Of a stretch of 64,000 bases of DNA, positions 51,022 to 64,000 are shown one piece after another; position 1 is the first letter of the stretch; the number at the start of each line of letters is the position of its first letter. The notes below the pieces were generated by a model. That model made no database searches and was not told the origin of the DNA. It was given only the letters and a program-made list of their open reading frames with translations. Source of the stretch: Druceiella hillmani (Eukaryota; Arthropoda; Insecta; Lepidoptera; Hepialidae); assembly GCA_039881145.1 (NCBI GenBank), contig JAYKKI010000003.1:2849001-2913000 (forward strand), read 5' to 3'. The position numbers and the translations under genes are program-made.

Positions 51022-54000
51022 GTAAGTATTTATTATTCAAATTTACATTTTTCTGCGTTTTCTTTTTAAAGCTTAATTTTTAAATATACTATATATTTAA
51101 ATTACAATATTTTGACAGTTTATTTAGGAACTGTATGAATTATGTGGTTTGGATTAACATAAATAAAGTAATATCGTGGTAAAAAGATCTCCGTTTGTAG
51201 ACCTTTATAAATTATTTTTAAGTTAACTTTTAGACTAACACACGTAACTTTATCTTGTATAATAATTACAAAAGGAACTTTTATAAGTAAATTACACTTT
51301 ATATTAAGACATAAAATTCCACATATTTTTAAAATAGTCGATTACAATAAAATATGGACTATATGTGACCCCTCGCTCAACAGAGTACACCAATATTGAC
51401 TTCATCGAAATTAGTTAGTATTTTTCATTTAATCTTGCGTGATACACGAACAAACATGCAGGCTCACAGACAAATGAACAAATATTCCAAGCAGAATATC
51501 TTTGTATTTTTTTACTTTTGTAATATTCTTTTACATCATTTTCTCATAAATGCCTTCAAGCCATGAACTGAATCTATAACTTTGTTATACAGAGCAAGTA
51601 ATTGGTATTTACATCCTAAAAACACGATCCCAATTATTCTTTTGGTTTTCAGGTGATGCTTGAATAAACAAACACACAAATATGCAAGTGAACACATAAA
51701 AGTTCCAAAAGCCATGTTTATGCATTTCTTTACATTTATTGTCTTTCATGAATTGTTTTGTACACATACAGGCTAATGGCATAATTATATTGCAAAAATA
51801 AATAAAATACAAAAAGTGAGGTTATGTCGAATACAGACAAACGAATAAATACAACAAATTTTTAAGTAAATTAGAAAAAATGCCAAATAATTGCATGCTC
51901 TAAGTATTAATTACCAAGTACTCTTTTAATAAAAAATACTATATCATGCATAGAATAAAATAGATATGAAGCCACAATGAAATGTCCGCAATGGTCACTG
52001 GATTTGACGTTGGCTGAACCGATAATAGATAATGTTATTAAGAAATATCTTTTATATGCGTTTGGTACGTAAAACAAATTTTGATTTGATTTAAGTTCGA
52101 TTAAAAGAAATGAAAATTAGATAAAAAATTAAAGGTCAGTCCTTGATATAGATGGAAACAATAAAATAATTGTTTATTTAATTTTCGTACATATTGATTG
52201 CGAAGTAAAATTTACTGAATATATCAGATTATATGAAATATTACTCTGTTATTCCAGTTTCCATACAAAGAAACTTATAAATTGAAATTTGTGGATTACA
52301 AGACTTTCAATTGTGTCATCGAAACAAACACTTAATTTTATATATCCAAATCTTTTGACTCCAGATTTTTGAACAAATGTTTTAAACAATAATCACAATA
52401 TAACATGTGAAACTTTAATTCAAATACATAATGATTTGATTGAATTCATACGGAAACATTTTGAGACTGGCTGTTAATTATAATTTATTTAATTTTTGTT
52501 ATTTAAATTAACAAAAATTATTTCAAAACTTCTTAAATATTAGTTTAATTGTAAAAGTTTTCTGCAGAATGGGAAGTCTAATTTTTGTCAGAGAAGTAAA
52601 TTGAAATTTCCATGGTGTGAATTTTTATTATTTTATTCGGTACTAGTAGAAGATAATTACGATGAATAAAATGAAAAATACAAATAGGGATCACTCTTTT
52701 TTATGCTTTTGTTATATCGACTAACGTTTTTTTAAAGTAGTAATTCCACTTTTAGGTGAAAATAAATGAAAGTATACTTTTAAGATAGACAGAAAATTAA
52801 GCACATGGAAAATTTTCCAATTTTACTGTGTTACACTCCACGTGAAATACCACTTAGTTTGGGATAATGAAATTAATGTGTATTTTAGAATAATGATTGG
52901 TTCCAATGTTACTATTATTATTGAATAATGCGATGAAGAACGATGCTTTATTCCGATTTTATTCCGCTGTATTCCGATATTTATATTTATACATTGCGTT
53001 AATGCTACTCTGAAAAATATTAAGTGTACGTTGCTTAAACTGCTTCATTCTTTGAGGTAACACATATAGCCCTTGGTGAGCAAGGAAAGTTTTAATTTGT
53101 TACTGTGGTTTCTTTATCAATTTCATAGAAACTTATCCCATTGTTAAACAGTCACTTGAATTCAGATTCACAAATATTTTATTAAAATAAATTCGAATTA
53201 CTGACATAGAAAAGAATACAAATTCTTATACTTGTCCAAATTTTTTCCACTGACCGATTTTGTTTACCACCTATAAATATAATATATTTATCACCTTTTT
53301 ACTAAAACAGAAGTATATTAAATGAAATTATATACAAATAAAAATTATATTTAACGCTAATAAATATTTTATTCCTCGTTACTGAATCTATTTTATTGAA
53401 TTATTAAACGATTATATTTCAATCGTTGTCTTCAACCACACCTTTGAAATTAAAACATAAGTTTTTTTTTAAATAAACACTATTTATAGTAAAAGTTGTA
53501 ACATTATATTATACATATGTACGTAAATTTTTCCCCAATCCTTTATTGTAAAATACGCCTTCTCTGTAAATTTCACAATTTTGATAAAAATTAGAATATG
53601 AAATGGGCCTATAACCATTGAAGGACCGGCGGAAATGAGCATAGCGTAATAGAAATAGGTTAAAAATTCTAAAGAAGATAGTATTTATAATATAAAAAAC
53701 CAAATAATTCACCGATTGACAATCTGAAAACAGCTAAAAATAAATTTCATTGATAAATATGATTAACTATGAAAAGGCTATCTTCATAAATGCCCATATA
53801 ATTTTTTTTTAATTTCAGGCATTGCCAATGAGAAATAAAAATAACAATCGCTTGCTTTTTTCTAAATGCAATATTGCTTGTTTTTTTTAATTTGTAGCAC
53901 CAATTACCTTGATTAAATTAAAATGAACTGTTTAGTGACATTGATAATGGTTATCTGTTGTTGTCAAAGTTAACGTATTTGTCGCTCCTATTGAGTTCCA

Positions 54001-55580
54001 TTTAACATTTTTCTGATAACCCTATCGAGCTTGTGAGTTTCCATTGTATAATAGCTATGAATGGAGGATCAAGAAATACACAATCTGATCTTTTTTTTAA
54101 CTTCCTAGTTCAAAGACTTCTGTAGAAATAACATTTACAAATTATTATGAAAAAAAATATAAATTTTCATCAAAAAATAAAAGATTTCTCATTTGTCTGA
54201 TTGACAAATGGATTGATAAAACTTTTGAAATGTTACTTTTCATTTTCTCTACATATAATAGTGACATTTTTATTTTTGTAACATCTGGCCAAAATACTAT
54301 ATGGACGTCTGCCAGTCTGCTTTAAATCATTATTTTACGTAACTGATGCAAAACAGGTTAATTTGCGAGACCTTATGGAAAATTATGATTTAACTGCAAA
54401 ACATTCTGAAATAAATTCGACGAAATACACGTCAAATACACGTATTTACACCGTTTTTCTTACAGTCAGTTATTTTTGAGCATAGATTTTATGACGGATA
54501 CGAAAAATGTTTCTGTTAGGTTGTAAGACTAGTTAAAAAAATAAAAACTACAGTTCTATCTTTCAACATTTTAATATCAACATCTTTGTGTAACTACGAA
54601 TATCAGAAACAGACAGACATAGCAGAGAGACAGAGATAAAAATATTTGTCTACAATTTTGTACGTTAATAACATTCTTAAATTGTTAACAAATATTCCAT
54701 AACTTTTCCAACCGTGACTATGGGCTGTAAGGAGATACGTTTTTACAATAATCTTCATGATATCGTTTCTTATTATTTCTATTAATACTGACTCTCTGGA
54801 CCTAACAAAACAGCAAATCTTCAAATTAGACCAAATCGAAGATTTTAGATTTTAGGAATGTTTTTTTAATAGTAGATTTACAATCTAAACTTTTTGTACG
54901 GTTTATAATATTTGCACAAAAGTGGTATAAAACCGTAAACAAACTTATATTAAAAAATACGACAGTTTTTCTTTTTATAAAGAAAAACTCTCGGAAGAAA
55001 TTCAAACCTGATACTTTTCGTTCAATCTTCAATTTATATTTGTAATTTCAGTGAACGATTCCTTCATAGATAGGATGAGAGAAAAGCTACTTTTGAGTGT
55101 TTTTTTACGGAAACAACCATGTAAAATGTTACTGCAGAAAAAAATAAATATATTTTTAAAATCTTTCCTTTCAAATATTTAAACTTACTTAAATAATTAA
55201 GTTATGGACATCAGTTGACTATATACATAAATTAATTAAACTATTTTATAACTGGTAAGTATACAGTTTACTAAATAATATTTCAGTCACTATTCTGTCC
55301 ACTGTTTTTATCGATTCTTATAAATCCGTCTTTATTTAGAAACTTTTCACCGTTTATTGTAAACTTTTTAATATTCCGTCTATCGAACTTTACTTGATGG
55401 TCACTTTAGAAAACAACACCCAAACATTGTAATCGTATGTCTGACATATTTTAGCCGGGAATTATTACACCCATGACAGTTCAGTGTAGACACCGCGTTT
55501 CGTTTAAAACAATATTTTTCAAACCGTGATCAGATAATACCAAAAAGTGACGTTAAAAGTAACTAATATTATGCCAAAAA
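51021..55580. other. Non-coding stretch
   Basis: No gene recognised. A weak direct duplication of about 100 bp with a period near 215 bp is visible (about 51,450-51,540 and 51,665-51,760, both containing ACAAAC and ACAAAT-rich phrases). An 11-bp inverted repeat (TAATTTTTGTT and its complement) is at about 52,490-52,520. Confidence 0.5.
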
Positions 55581-55880
55581 ATAAATTTGATTAACATTCA
55601 AACGGCGTAAATGGAAAGCAACCTGCGACAAAGTCACGAACGTGAATCCAAACTGCGACTGTATTAAACGTACGAAAAGTAAAATATTTGAAGAGAGACA
55701 AGATAATATCACCGTCGTACTCTTCGCCACTGAGTAAAACTCTCAAGGACAAAAAATTATGTTCAGAGATCACGAGCCGCGCGGCTTCCGACGACTTTTC
55801 AGTTCACTGACGTCTAGCGAGCGCGTTGAACGTCTATCACGACTCGTACGACTGTGCGGAAAATACGTGAAAACTTAAAA
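55580..55880 (+). promoter_or_regulatory. CpG-rich island, candidate receptor promoter
   Basis: About 300 bp clearly richer in G+C and CpG than its surroundings, 0.8 kb upstream of the receptor exon. An initiator-like TTTTCAGTTC has its A at 55,801, and GAACG at 55,828-55,832 lies exactly 28 bases on, where a downstream promoter element would be, matching RGWYV at four of five positions. No TATA box stands at -30. This is the arrangement of TATA-less insect promoters. If it is the receptor promoter, a 5'UTR intron would probably separate it from the ATG at 56,659. This is inference; no transcript evidence is visible. Confidence 0.4.
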
Positions 55881-56658
55881 CTAGTAATCGTGAAAACACT
55901 GTTCGATTTTTAAACCGAATATCTTAATTTTTATTAAAGTATAAAACCTAAATTGTCGTACCTTTTTTTAAGGCACCATATGAAACTACACGTTGTTCTT
56001 TTAAATAAAGTTTCTTTAATAAAACGGTTATCCAAAAAAAGTGTTGACTAACTATTCAGTTTACTTTTCCAGTAATTTAAATATATTTTATAGAATATAA
56101 ACAAGATATGTGTCGCCTTCTCTGCTAAATAATTAATTTTTCGAGATCAAATTCTCCTTAATTTTACTTTAACCTTAGCCGCAATTGTGTGAAATTAAAA
56201 CGATTATATTTACATTAATGTTATTTTTAAGAATAATAATTTTATACTTTACTAGGTATTTAGCATTTAAGAGTTAATGCTAAAATAACAAATAAATAGA
56301 TATTACGGAAGTGTATTTTCAATTCATATTAAACACTTTTTCTTATGTAAACGGGGAAATAATTTAAGAGATTGTTTAATAGTCATATTTAATTTCAAAA
56401 TTAAATTCTTAATAAACCCTAAACTTTTATTGATAATTTGACTATACCCAAGCATTGCATTACAAAATTTTAAATAATAAAAATTATTAACTTATTTTAA
56501 TTATCTGTAAATTTCATGTGTGACATAGCCAATCAAAAACATAATGATATTAATTATTGATAAATTGAGTGTTTTGTTAATACATTGTATAAATATATGC
56601 CAAATATAGAACTATAGTGACGATTCGACACCGGAAGCGGAAAGAAAGTTTTTCAAAA

Positions 56659-57399
56659 ATGGAATTCAACACGACGGAGTCATATTGCTCACCAGATGTT
56701 TTAAGAACTTATATCTCGATACACGGTTATGTTGCGATTGTAATCTGTATATTAGGTTCAGCTGCAAACTCCATTAATATTGCGGTTCTTAGTCGACGTG
56801 AAATGGCGTCGTCGACTAATTCCATTTTGACAGGATTGGCTGTCGCCGATCTTCTAGTCATGCTGGAGTATATCCCGTTTGCACTCCATTCATATATAAA
56901 GATAGGATCCATTATCAACAAGAATACTTACGCGTGGGCAGTTTTCGTTTACTTTCATTCAATATTTAGTCAAACATTTCACACTATATCCATCTGGTTG
57001 ACAGTAATGTTGGCCGTTTGGCGGTATATAGCCATAGCTTTCCCTCAAAGCAACCACACATGGTGCGACAAAAACAATACGGCCATGGCGATCACGAGCG
57101 CTTACATCATTTGCCCATTCTTGTGTCTTCCGATTTACTTCGCCATGACAATTACTTCCATGACATTCGAAGATTCTTCGTTGATGGATATGCCGCCGCA
57201 AAACGTAACAGTGTATGTGATTGGGATGTCGGAGAACCAGCAATTAGTGACTGTTATATTTTGGGTGTATAGTGTTATATTGAAGCTGATACCGTGCATT
57301 GCTTTATCGATATTGAGTTCGTTCCTCATTCATAAATTGGCGGTAACGGAGAAGAGGAGGCAAAAACTTATGAATGCATCCAGCGTCGTCTCTAAAGAG
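56659..57399 (+). CDS. Neuropeptide GPCR, DMSR/FMRFamide-receptor type, first coding exon
   Basis: Class A (rhodopsin-like) receptor of the myosuppressin/FMRFamide/sex-peptide-receptor group, a plasma-membrane neuropeptide sensor. The exon encodes 247 residues: an N-terminal tail with N4 in a glycosylation site; TM1 about 23-45 (GSAAN, N37); TM2 about 54-77 (LAVAD, D64, followed by LVMLEYIPFA); TM3 about 92-118; HTISIWLTVMLAVWRYIAI at 108-126, with R122 in WRY instead of DRY, as in this family; TM4 about 142-162; a long second extracellular loop with N182; TM5 about 197-222 with P212; and a basic third loop (EKRRQKLM). The start is ATG in context TTCAAAAATGG. The frame reaches GAG|GTGAGC, a good donor, at 57,399 in phase 0. 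TM6-TM7 are not in the window. No stop or frameshift interrupts it, so it looks functional. The exact ligand is not settled. Confidence 0.88.
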
Positions 57400-60050
57400 G
57401 TGAGCTTGAAATTAATTTTTCGTTTAAATGGAATTCATACTTTGGGCATTGATGTGTATATATATCTCGCCCGATTGTAATTCAAGCAAGTGTATGTAGC
57501 AGAGAGCAGTAAAACTTCATTATGTCCTATTACCTACCATTATTTATTAACAAGTAGTTAGTGTCAACTTTTAACTAATATCGATTTACTTAATTTAAGA
57601 ATAGAACATAATATAAATTTATAAACGAATCTATGTTGGAACAATTTGAATTGTTCATAAACCAATGTAAATTATATAGTTATATTTACGTATTATATAG
57701 GGTTGGACGTTATCCATTACGTTTCTAATGTATTAGGAATATATAAGTGTACAACAAATGACAAAAATAATTGTGTGAATTTCGTAACTTGAATACTAAA
57801 ATAAAATCAACACGTCATATTTTTGTTTTGAACTAATGCCAGAAAATACTGTTCATTACTTTGATTTAATATCTTTTTTCTTCACAACGAAAGAAATTTA
57901 ACCTGAATTCAAATACAAAATGGTAATAGGATTCATCCTATTATTTGCGTTTAAATGAGGAATTAGATTTGATCAAACTTGAAATGAAATTTGAGAAGCA
58001 GTTTAATCACAAGATTTAGGTTTAAATGGTGTCAATTCTTATTGAATAACGATCTTATAAATTTGCTGTGTCAATTTGAGATGAAATATGTAACCTAGTT
58101 CAGGTGCGATTGAACTTGATTGAATAGATCCAAATCAGTGCAACTAGTTAAGTCATCTAAATTTGCCATTTATCAATTCGTAAATATATTTCTGAACAGA
58201 TGGCTTTGTAAATTATTTAACTTTAAAAGCAAACTAATAACACTTTCTTAACAGGTCATATGAAAGTCTTGAATCATTAGCGGTTTTATTAAATGGCAAT
58301 AGGAAAGCATTGCAATTAATTTCCTCGAACGGCGCCCTGTATCTTTCGAAGATTCCGCTTTTACGAGATATATTTATGCGACGTGAGAACTTTTTTTCAT
58401 TACTGCCAGAACGCATACATGTACTTACGTATAAAAATACAAATGTGTTCGTGTATCTTTAATACATAGTATTGTTAAAGTTCTTTTATGTTTATGATTT
58501 ATAGGAGTATGGCTACTGGATATTTAGTTAGATTAAAATATTTTTAATATTCCATAAATTGGTAACATTTAGAGAATATTAAAAATATTAAACTAATTTT
58601 TATATTATAGTAGCAGGATTGAAACCCTATGATGTTTCCTCGTACTGAGCAACGAGTTTCTCAGTTAGAGTCCTACACAATTACATTATTAATTAATTAA
58701 AATTTGGTTGCATATTAAATTTTATTGTATTTTAATTATCACAATTTTTTAAGTAGGCAATCACATTTAACATATGTCTGATGTTAACAAGATATTTAAG
58801 CCAAAATGTTAAAAGTTGGAATTTATTTAAATTAAATTTCGGAGAATTTTATAAAATTGTTTACCGAGTAAGATGTTTACGAGATTTTTTATTTCTGTTA
58901 CAAATAAGCATTTAAAGGAAAAATTATATCCTCGGAAGCTTTAATAAATTATATTGGCAAAGAGGAGATTTAATAAATTTTCTTTAGAAAAACATTTTGT
59001 TATATAGGTCAGAAAGAATCATTGATAATCTTTAACGCATAATGAGACGATGTGTAGAAAAGTTCGACTTCCTTTAATTTAATTTTCATTCAAGTATAAC
59101 ATATATTCTTGTATATAACAGAATATGCATCATATATTTTTGTCAATTGCTACTATTTTCAGAAAAAATGTAAATAAATATGTTCCTTGTAAGGAAAATA
59201 TTAAAATTACTGTAGTAAATATACATTATACTAATTTATTCAAATTCTTTAATTGATGAGAGTTTTTGTAAGTACGGTATTTTTCTGTACAGCGAACCCC
59301 ATAAATTTGTAATATTTTTCAATATTACACACTAAAATATTAAGACTGAAATTTTTTATGACTGCCAAATTTAAAAATTTTACATCACATTTTCCCTGAC
59401 AAAAATATGTGAAATTGATACACGGACAGTCCCAGTGGTGTTAAGGATTGTTTTTTTTTCATTTTAGTGCACTAAGCAATAAAAATTAACATATAGGAAA
59501 TTAAATACATTAACATAAATTTTATCCAAAATATTACTGTAAGAAGAGGCAAGTCTGTTTAAAAAAATAGCTTTATAATTTCTTAGATTAAAACTACCAA
59601 GCTTTTGCAGAAATTTCCTAAAGAAGTATAAAGAACTGAGATGAGTTTTCGTATTTATTGCATGTTTACTCTCTGTATATCAAATATTACTCTCTGTATA
59701 TTAACTTTGTAACTTCTAACAATCTGTTAATTTTTTCCAAGTACTAATTTAATTAAAACATCGAGTTTTATTACATATTTAATACGAAAAGCTATTTACA
59801 AAACACACATTTTGATCTTGTTCAATTTTCGTGAAGTCAATAAGTATTTAATTTATTTTTAATACCAGTTTGTGTTTGTTAAATAAAATGTCGCTTTTTG
59901 TGTTTTGGCTTACCGATGTTTGCTTATCATAATATTGGCCATCTACTGTTAAAAATTTTTGTCAGAGGTATCAATTTAGTTTTGTTAGTTTTAATTTAAT
60001 TTTAAATTAATGGACAGAATAAAATTGGTACTTTTAAAGTTTCAATTAAA

Positions 60051-60069
60051 AACACACACACACATATAA

Positions 60070-60129
<60 letters not shown>

Positions 60130-60147
60130 TTATATGTGTGTGTGTAT
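60051..60147. repeat. (CA)n-(TA)n-(TG)n microsatellite
   Basis: ACACAC at the left, about 60 bp of TA, and GTGTGT at the right, so the whole tract is a rough palindrome able to form a cruciform. Confidence 0.97.
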
Positions 60148-60637
60148 GATTTTCAACCAAACATACAGATCGAAAACAAAATATTAGTTTTTGAGGTATA
60201 AAATTGCAATAATAATGTTATATTTTTATCAATTTTATATATTTTTTATCAAATATTATGCTAACTGACTTATTTGGCATAAAATATTTACTTAGATATA
60301 TCTTAACATAGCGTCAAAAAATTAACAGAGGCACGAGGTACTTTGAACACAAGATTTTGAATTTAATTTTTGACGTCTTTTAAAAAAAATAAAAACTTTC
60401 ACAAATTTTTTCTATCTATGTCTCTGTGAATTTTTTGACGAAATGTTAGGACCTGTTTATATAGGTGTTCATTCATCCCGTGTAGGTCAGATACTCAACT
60501 ACTTGATAACAAAAGTTAAGTTTCTATCGTAGTAAATATTTGGTCTTCAATGTATAGCTTTTAAAAAACGCAAAAACGTTACAATCTAGAAATTATCAAA
60601 AACTGCTGAATACACATACGGATGTTTCGGATAAGTG

Positions 60638-60696
60638 TTTATATATATATATATATACATATAAATATATATATGTATATGTACATATATATATAC

Positions 60697-60733
<37 letters not shown>

Positions 60734-60758
60734 AATGTATGTGTGCGTGTGTGTGTGT
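60638..60758. repeat. (TA)n/(TG)n microsatellite
   Basis: TA with interspersed CATA and GTATATGTACATA blocks, ending in GTGTGCGTGTGTGTGTG. Open frames on both strands over it are repeat translations. Confidence 0.97.
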
Positions 60759-62792
60759 TAATCGTATATTCGGTAATAACATAATTTGGAAAATAAAATT
60801 AATCTCCCTATCGATAACGCTTAGTAAAAAAATACCATTGGCATAAGGTCTCAACATCAAATATTGAATGTTTCTAACTTATATATAAATCGGTTATCTG
60901 AATTCAAACACTTTCATTTCAAGTTTAAGCATGACATAGCAAAGAGCTATTGCACGCTTAAACGGATTATTACCGTCCGCAGCATACGGGAATTACAGCC
61001 AGAACAATCTATCGTCCACCGTGACGCATGTGACATTCCATTAACGATACGAAATCGGGAAAAAAAATTTGTAATCGTGCTGAGGACGCAATTACGTTAG
61101 GTTTATAAGAGTTCACTCTCTATGTTCTATATAAGACTTGGAAAAAAATTATAGATGTTCTTTACATCAAACTAAAAATTTCAGTAAGCATTTAATTTCT
61201 GATTACGATTTACGCTTATTTATGTATTTAATTTATAAAACGTCATCTGTAAACTTGAAATGTATACAGATGGTGAACTAATTTATGATAATAAATATTT
61301 CGCGGTGAATTTCTTTTTAACTAGTCTATGAAAACAATTTATTACACTGAAGATGAATTTCCAACAAAATTTACTATAGTAATATTATTATCAAGAGTCA
61401 ATTGGAAGTAGTTTAATGTAACAAATTAAACAAAATATCTAACATAGTAAAACATGGACAAGAAGCTACTGAATGTTGTCTATGATCGTTTTGTCTTAAA
61501 CGATGAACTATAAAAATTGTTCATCTTAAAGTATCGTGAGAGTATTTTGATCTTTCGAATATTAATCAGGATCGCGTGATAATAACGAGCCTAAAAGTTT
61601 GTTTGGAAATGTGATGAATAAATTCATTAAAAAAAATAAAAATCGTTAAGGACACTCCCCAAATGGCATTCAATTTTAATTTCATTGCAGATCAACGAAT
61701 TTAAGAAAATTGCCAATGCTGAAATTGAAATGTATTCATTATAACATGCAAGTAGTCTTTAATTCATCTCCATTTATCTATTTTTCTAACGTCTCTTCAC
61801 TTATCCCAATTGATTTTTCCAAATTGTAATGTGATAAGACCTGTTGACATTTTTTTCTTGCCATTTAACGTTAAAAGTTGTTTAAATTACTATGATTATT
61901 ATTTATATAGGAAAAATTAAGTTTGGTATTGAACGAAGCTTAGAATTAATAATTGAAATAGTTTTGAAGCTATCCTAGAATAAAATGTATGCAAATAAAT
62001 GCTAAAATATTAGACACAAAACTAATTTTAAAGGACAATTTCTTGGACATTGTATAATATATAGCATATTCACAGAAATAGCAATTTAATATAAAGGTTA
62101 TTTTTGTTTTTTTTTTCATATGTAATGTCTAATATTTATATCGTAAATAAATTCTCATTCTTCAAAATAATTAAGTTTCTATTTTTTACACGACAAATTA
62201 TAGAAATATTGGAAAAGCGACCACCTTTAGTCAACCGTTGAGCATAATATATGTGGTACGCTGTGTTTAAATACGGAGATTAGTAGCTTTAGAGATTAAT
62301 TATTTCAAATGTTCCATATTGCCAACACAAATATTGGCACTCCAATCAATAACTAAAGTAAAAGTTTACGTCTATAAAATGTAATGATGAACCTTTTTGA
62401 AAACCTTACTAAATGACTACATTTTTGTTTTAGCTGACGTCAAATATTTATGAGGTTAGTTGCATGTGGTTTAAATGTGTGTTTGTAATATCCATTGCAG
62501 AATTTTAGACTCGTTTCTTAACGACAGATAGGTAGTTTCAATCGTCATATGCACTGAATTATATGTTTTTAATCTAATTGTTTATTGAAGCTTGAATATA
62601 CACCGTTTTTAAAAAAGGTTTGGCGAACGTCACGCACCTGTTTATTGAATACTTCACCACTTGCCTGCGCATAAAGTCGTTGGAATTCTGTGTACTCAAT
62701 ACTATTTTAAAATTAAATAAAACCGCAATCAAATGTGATCACAGGATTAGTTGTATTTTACAGTTAAAACTTCTAGTTTTGTAATTAAATAT

Positions 62793-62834
62793 CTACACAT
62801 TTTTTAACATAATAATATGTTAAAAAATGTGTAG
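62793..62834. repeat. Perfect 19-bp inverted repeat, 4-nt loop
   Basis: Arms CTACACATTTTTTAACATA (62,793-62,811) and its exact complement (62,816-62,834) flank ATAA. It lies in the probable receptor intron on its sense strand, so the hairpin would be present in the pre-mRNA. Confidence 0.97.
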
Positions 62835-64000
62835 TGCACGAAGCTAAAAATACGTTCAATTTTTTTTCATATTGACTAACATAATTTTGAATTCTTTTGC
62901 TCAAGCCAGCAAATTAAGTGAAGTTGCAATACAGAAATTTTATTGCAATGCTTGTAATTATTTTTTGAAATAGAAAATCTTCATTTTATTATTCAAAAAT
63001 TACAAAATTTCACTCCTACATATCGAATAAAAAATAAACTTTGGTAGAGTAGTAACGTATTACATAGTCCTGCCATCGCTTTATCAATCTCGTCTATAAC
63101 TCATGAAATTAGCACGAAGCGCATAGGCAATGTAACCCGAGTGGGCACACACATAAAGTTATATACATCAGCTTAACTTATCGATCTGAATACATTTGTT
63201 TAGATATTTGTTTAACAATCTTTTTTTTCTATTCCTATCATAATTATTTTTTCATTTATTTAAGAAGATATAAATTTTGTAGTAATCTAATATACCCATA
63301 TTATATATTTACGTATTTGTTAAATTAATAAGGTAATTTTTCACTTTTGTTTCATTTTAGTTAATGTATTATTTCAGTTAGATATGTTAATATTTGGTGT
63401 AGCTTTCCGTGTTTATTAGAATAATAATTCGTTTAGGTATTAGTATTTTTAAATTTCTACTTTTTAAGATTATATCAGATACCTACAAATTCCTCTTTCG
63501 TATTTATTCATCGCTACGAAATTTTTAGAACAAATTTTTTCTTCTTAGCCACGATTATAACCATGTACCGTCATACATACTGTAAGATATGGTGCTTTCT
63601 TAGATTATAGAACAATGGAAATGGAAAAAAAATTAAGCAAATAGAGATAACATTCTAAATTTTAATGGATAAGATTTCCAATATTAGCGAGTCGAAGGAA
63701 AACGTGCTAACGTCGAGGTGCGTTATTACAAGGTTTTCCTCCTAAAACTAGGATTCAATATTGGAATTGGTTCTGAGATGGGCGTTTTCTTTTTCAAAAT
63801 AAAAGAGACTTCCTCAACAAATAAGGTCGATTTCGATTACAATCAAGAGAAACAAAATTTAATATTTGATAAAATTAAATGTAACCAATGGTTTAATAAT
63901 TAGTCATTAAGTATATATGCTACTATATAACATAAAAATCGGCCAAGTGCAAAATATTTCTAGCACATCATTGAAGATATACCCGAGATTAAAAATATCT

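Larger units (their letters stand above)
57400..64000 (+). other. Probable first large intron of the GPCR gene
   Basis: Begins GTGAGC at 57,400. Reading through would add 27 codons after the donor before a stop at 57,478-57,480, none membrane-like. I searched by eye for the expected sixth and seventh helices on the plus strand and found nothing, so the next exon probably lies beyond 64,000 and the intron exceeds 6.6 kb. It contains two microsatellites, a 19-bp palindrome and a mildly GC-rich segment at about 60,940-61,090. Confidence 0.55.

Noticed and set aside
50810..51083. Open frames of 76 codons on both strands
   Set aside because: They translate a TA/CA microsatellite (Tyr-Ile repeats) and have no independent coding signal. 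The same holds for the frames at 60,622-60,860.
56727..57329. Several minus-strand and shifted-frame ORFs over the receptor exon
   Set aside because: They are shadows of the receptor reading frame, which alone has conserved membrane-receptor motifs.
60809..60816. TATCGATA, the DREF binding motif, near a mildly GC-rich segment
   Set aside because: Two or three such 8-mers are expected by chance in 64 kb of this composition, and another occurs inside the receptor exon near 57,306.
1..64000. CRISPR arrays, rRNA, or prokaryotic operons
   Set aside because: No regularly spaced identical repeats with unique spacers, no rRNA-like conserved blocks, and the gene structure is eukaryotic.

Overview
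The window looks like AT-rich insect nuclear DNA that is mostly intronic or intergenic. The main clues are a single coding exon of an insect-type neuropeptide GPCR, long (TA)n/(CA)n microsatellites, and relics of three arthropod transposon classes: a Ty3/Gypsy element primed by tRNA-Ser, a Helitron, and a hAT of the ZBED/GTF2IRD2 type. I see no prokaryotic features and no tRNA, rRNA or CRISPR array. The insect order cannot be fixed from the sequence.

Layout. 1-4,080 is copy A of a diverged direct duplication; copy B lies at 33,900-39,810. 4,080-11,040 is non-coding with short palindromes and one (TA)n tract. 11,046-12,900 is a decayed Helitron on the minus strand. 13,930-15,463 is a decayed hAT transposase with a terminal repeat. 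18,260-18,850 holds a degenerate, spliced-looking reading frame of unknown family. 19,749-20,852 is a 1.1 kb foldback element with arms of about 300 bp. 25,040-25,210 is a GC-rich island with a perfect NRF-1/EWG-type palindrome. 27,690-28,890 is a nine-unit array of units of about 130 bp. 36,243-36,427, inside copy B, is a nearly fully paired 185-nt hairpin. 44,284-48,856 is an internally deleted Gypsy retrotransposon with identifiable ends and a 4-bp target-site duplication. 55,580-55,880 is a CpG-rich promoter-like island. 56,659-57,399 is the GPCR exon, and 57,400-64,000 appears to be its downstream intron.

The only convincing host coding sequence is the receptor exon. It carries TM1-TM5 of a myosuppressin/FMRFamide-like (DMSR-type) receptor and ends at a splice donor after the fifth helix. 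The rest of the gene must lie beyond the window. The CpG-rich island 0.8 kb upstream is a reasonable candidate for its promoter.

The least expected structures are the diverged duplication, the long hairpin that arose in only one copy of it, and a set of other short-loop palindromes. Copy A serves as an outgroup and suggests that the hairpin formed by local inverted copying of sequence already present. I did not find a clearly new multi-gene system.
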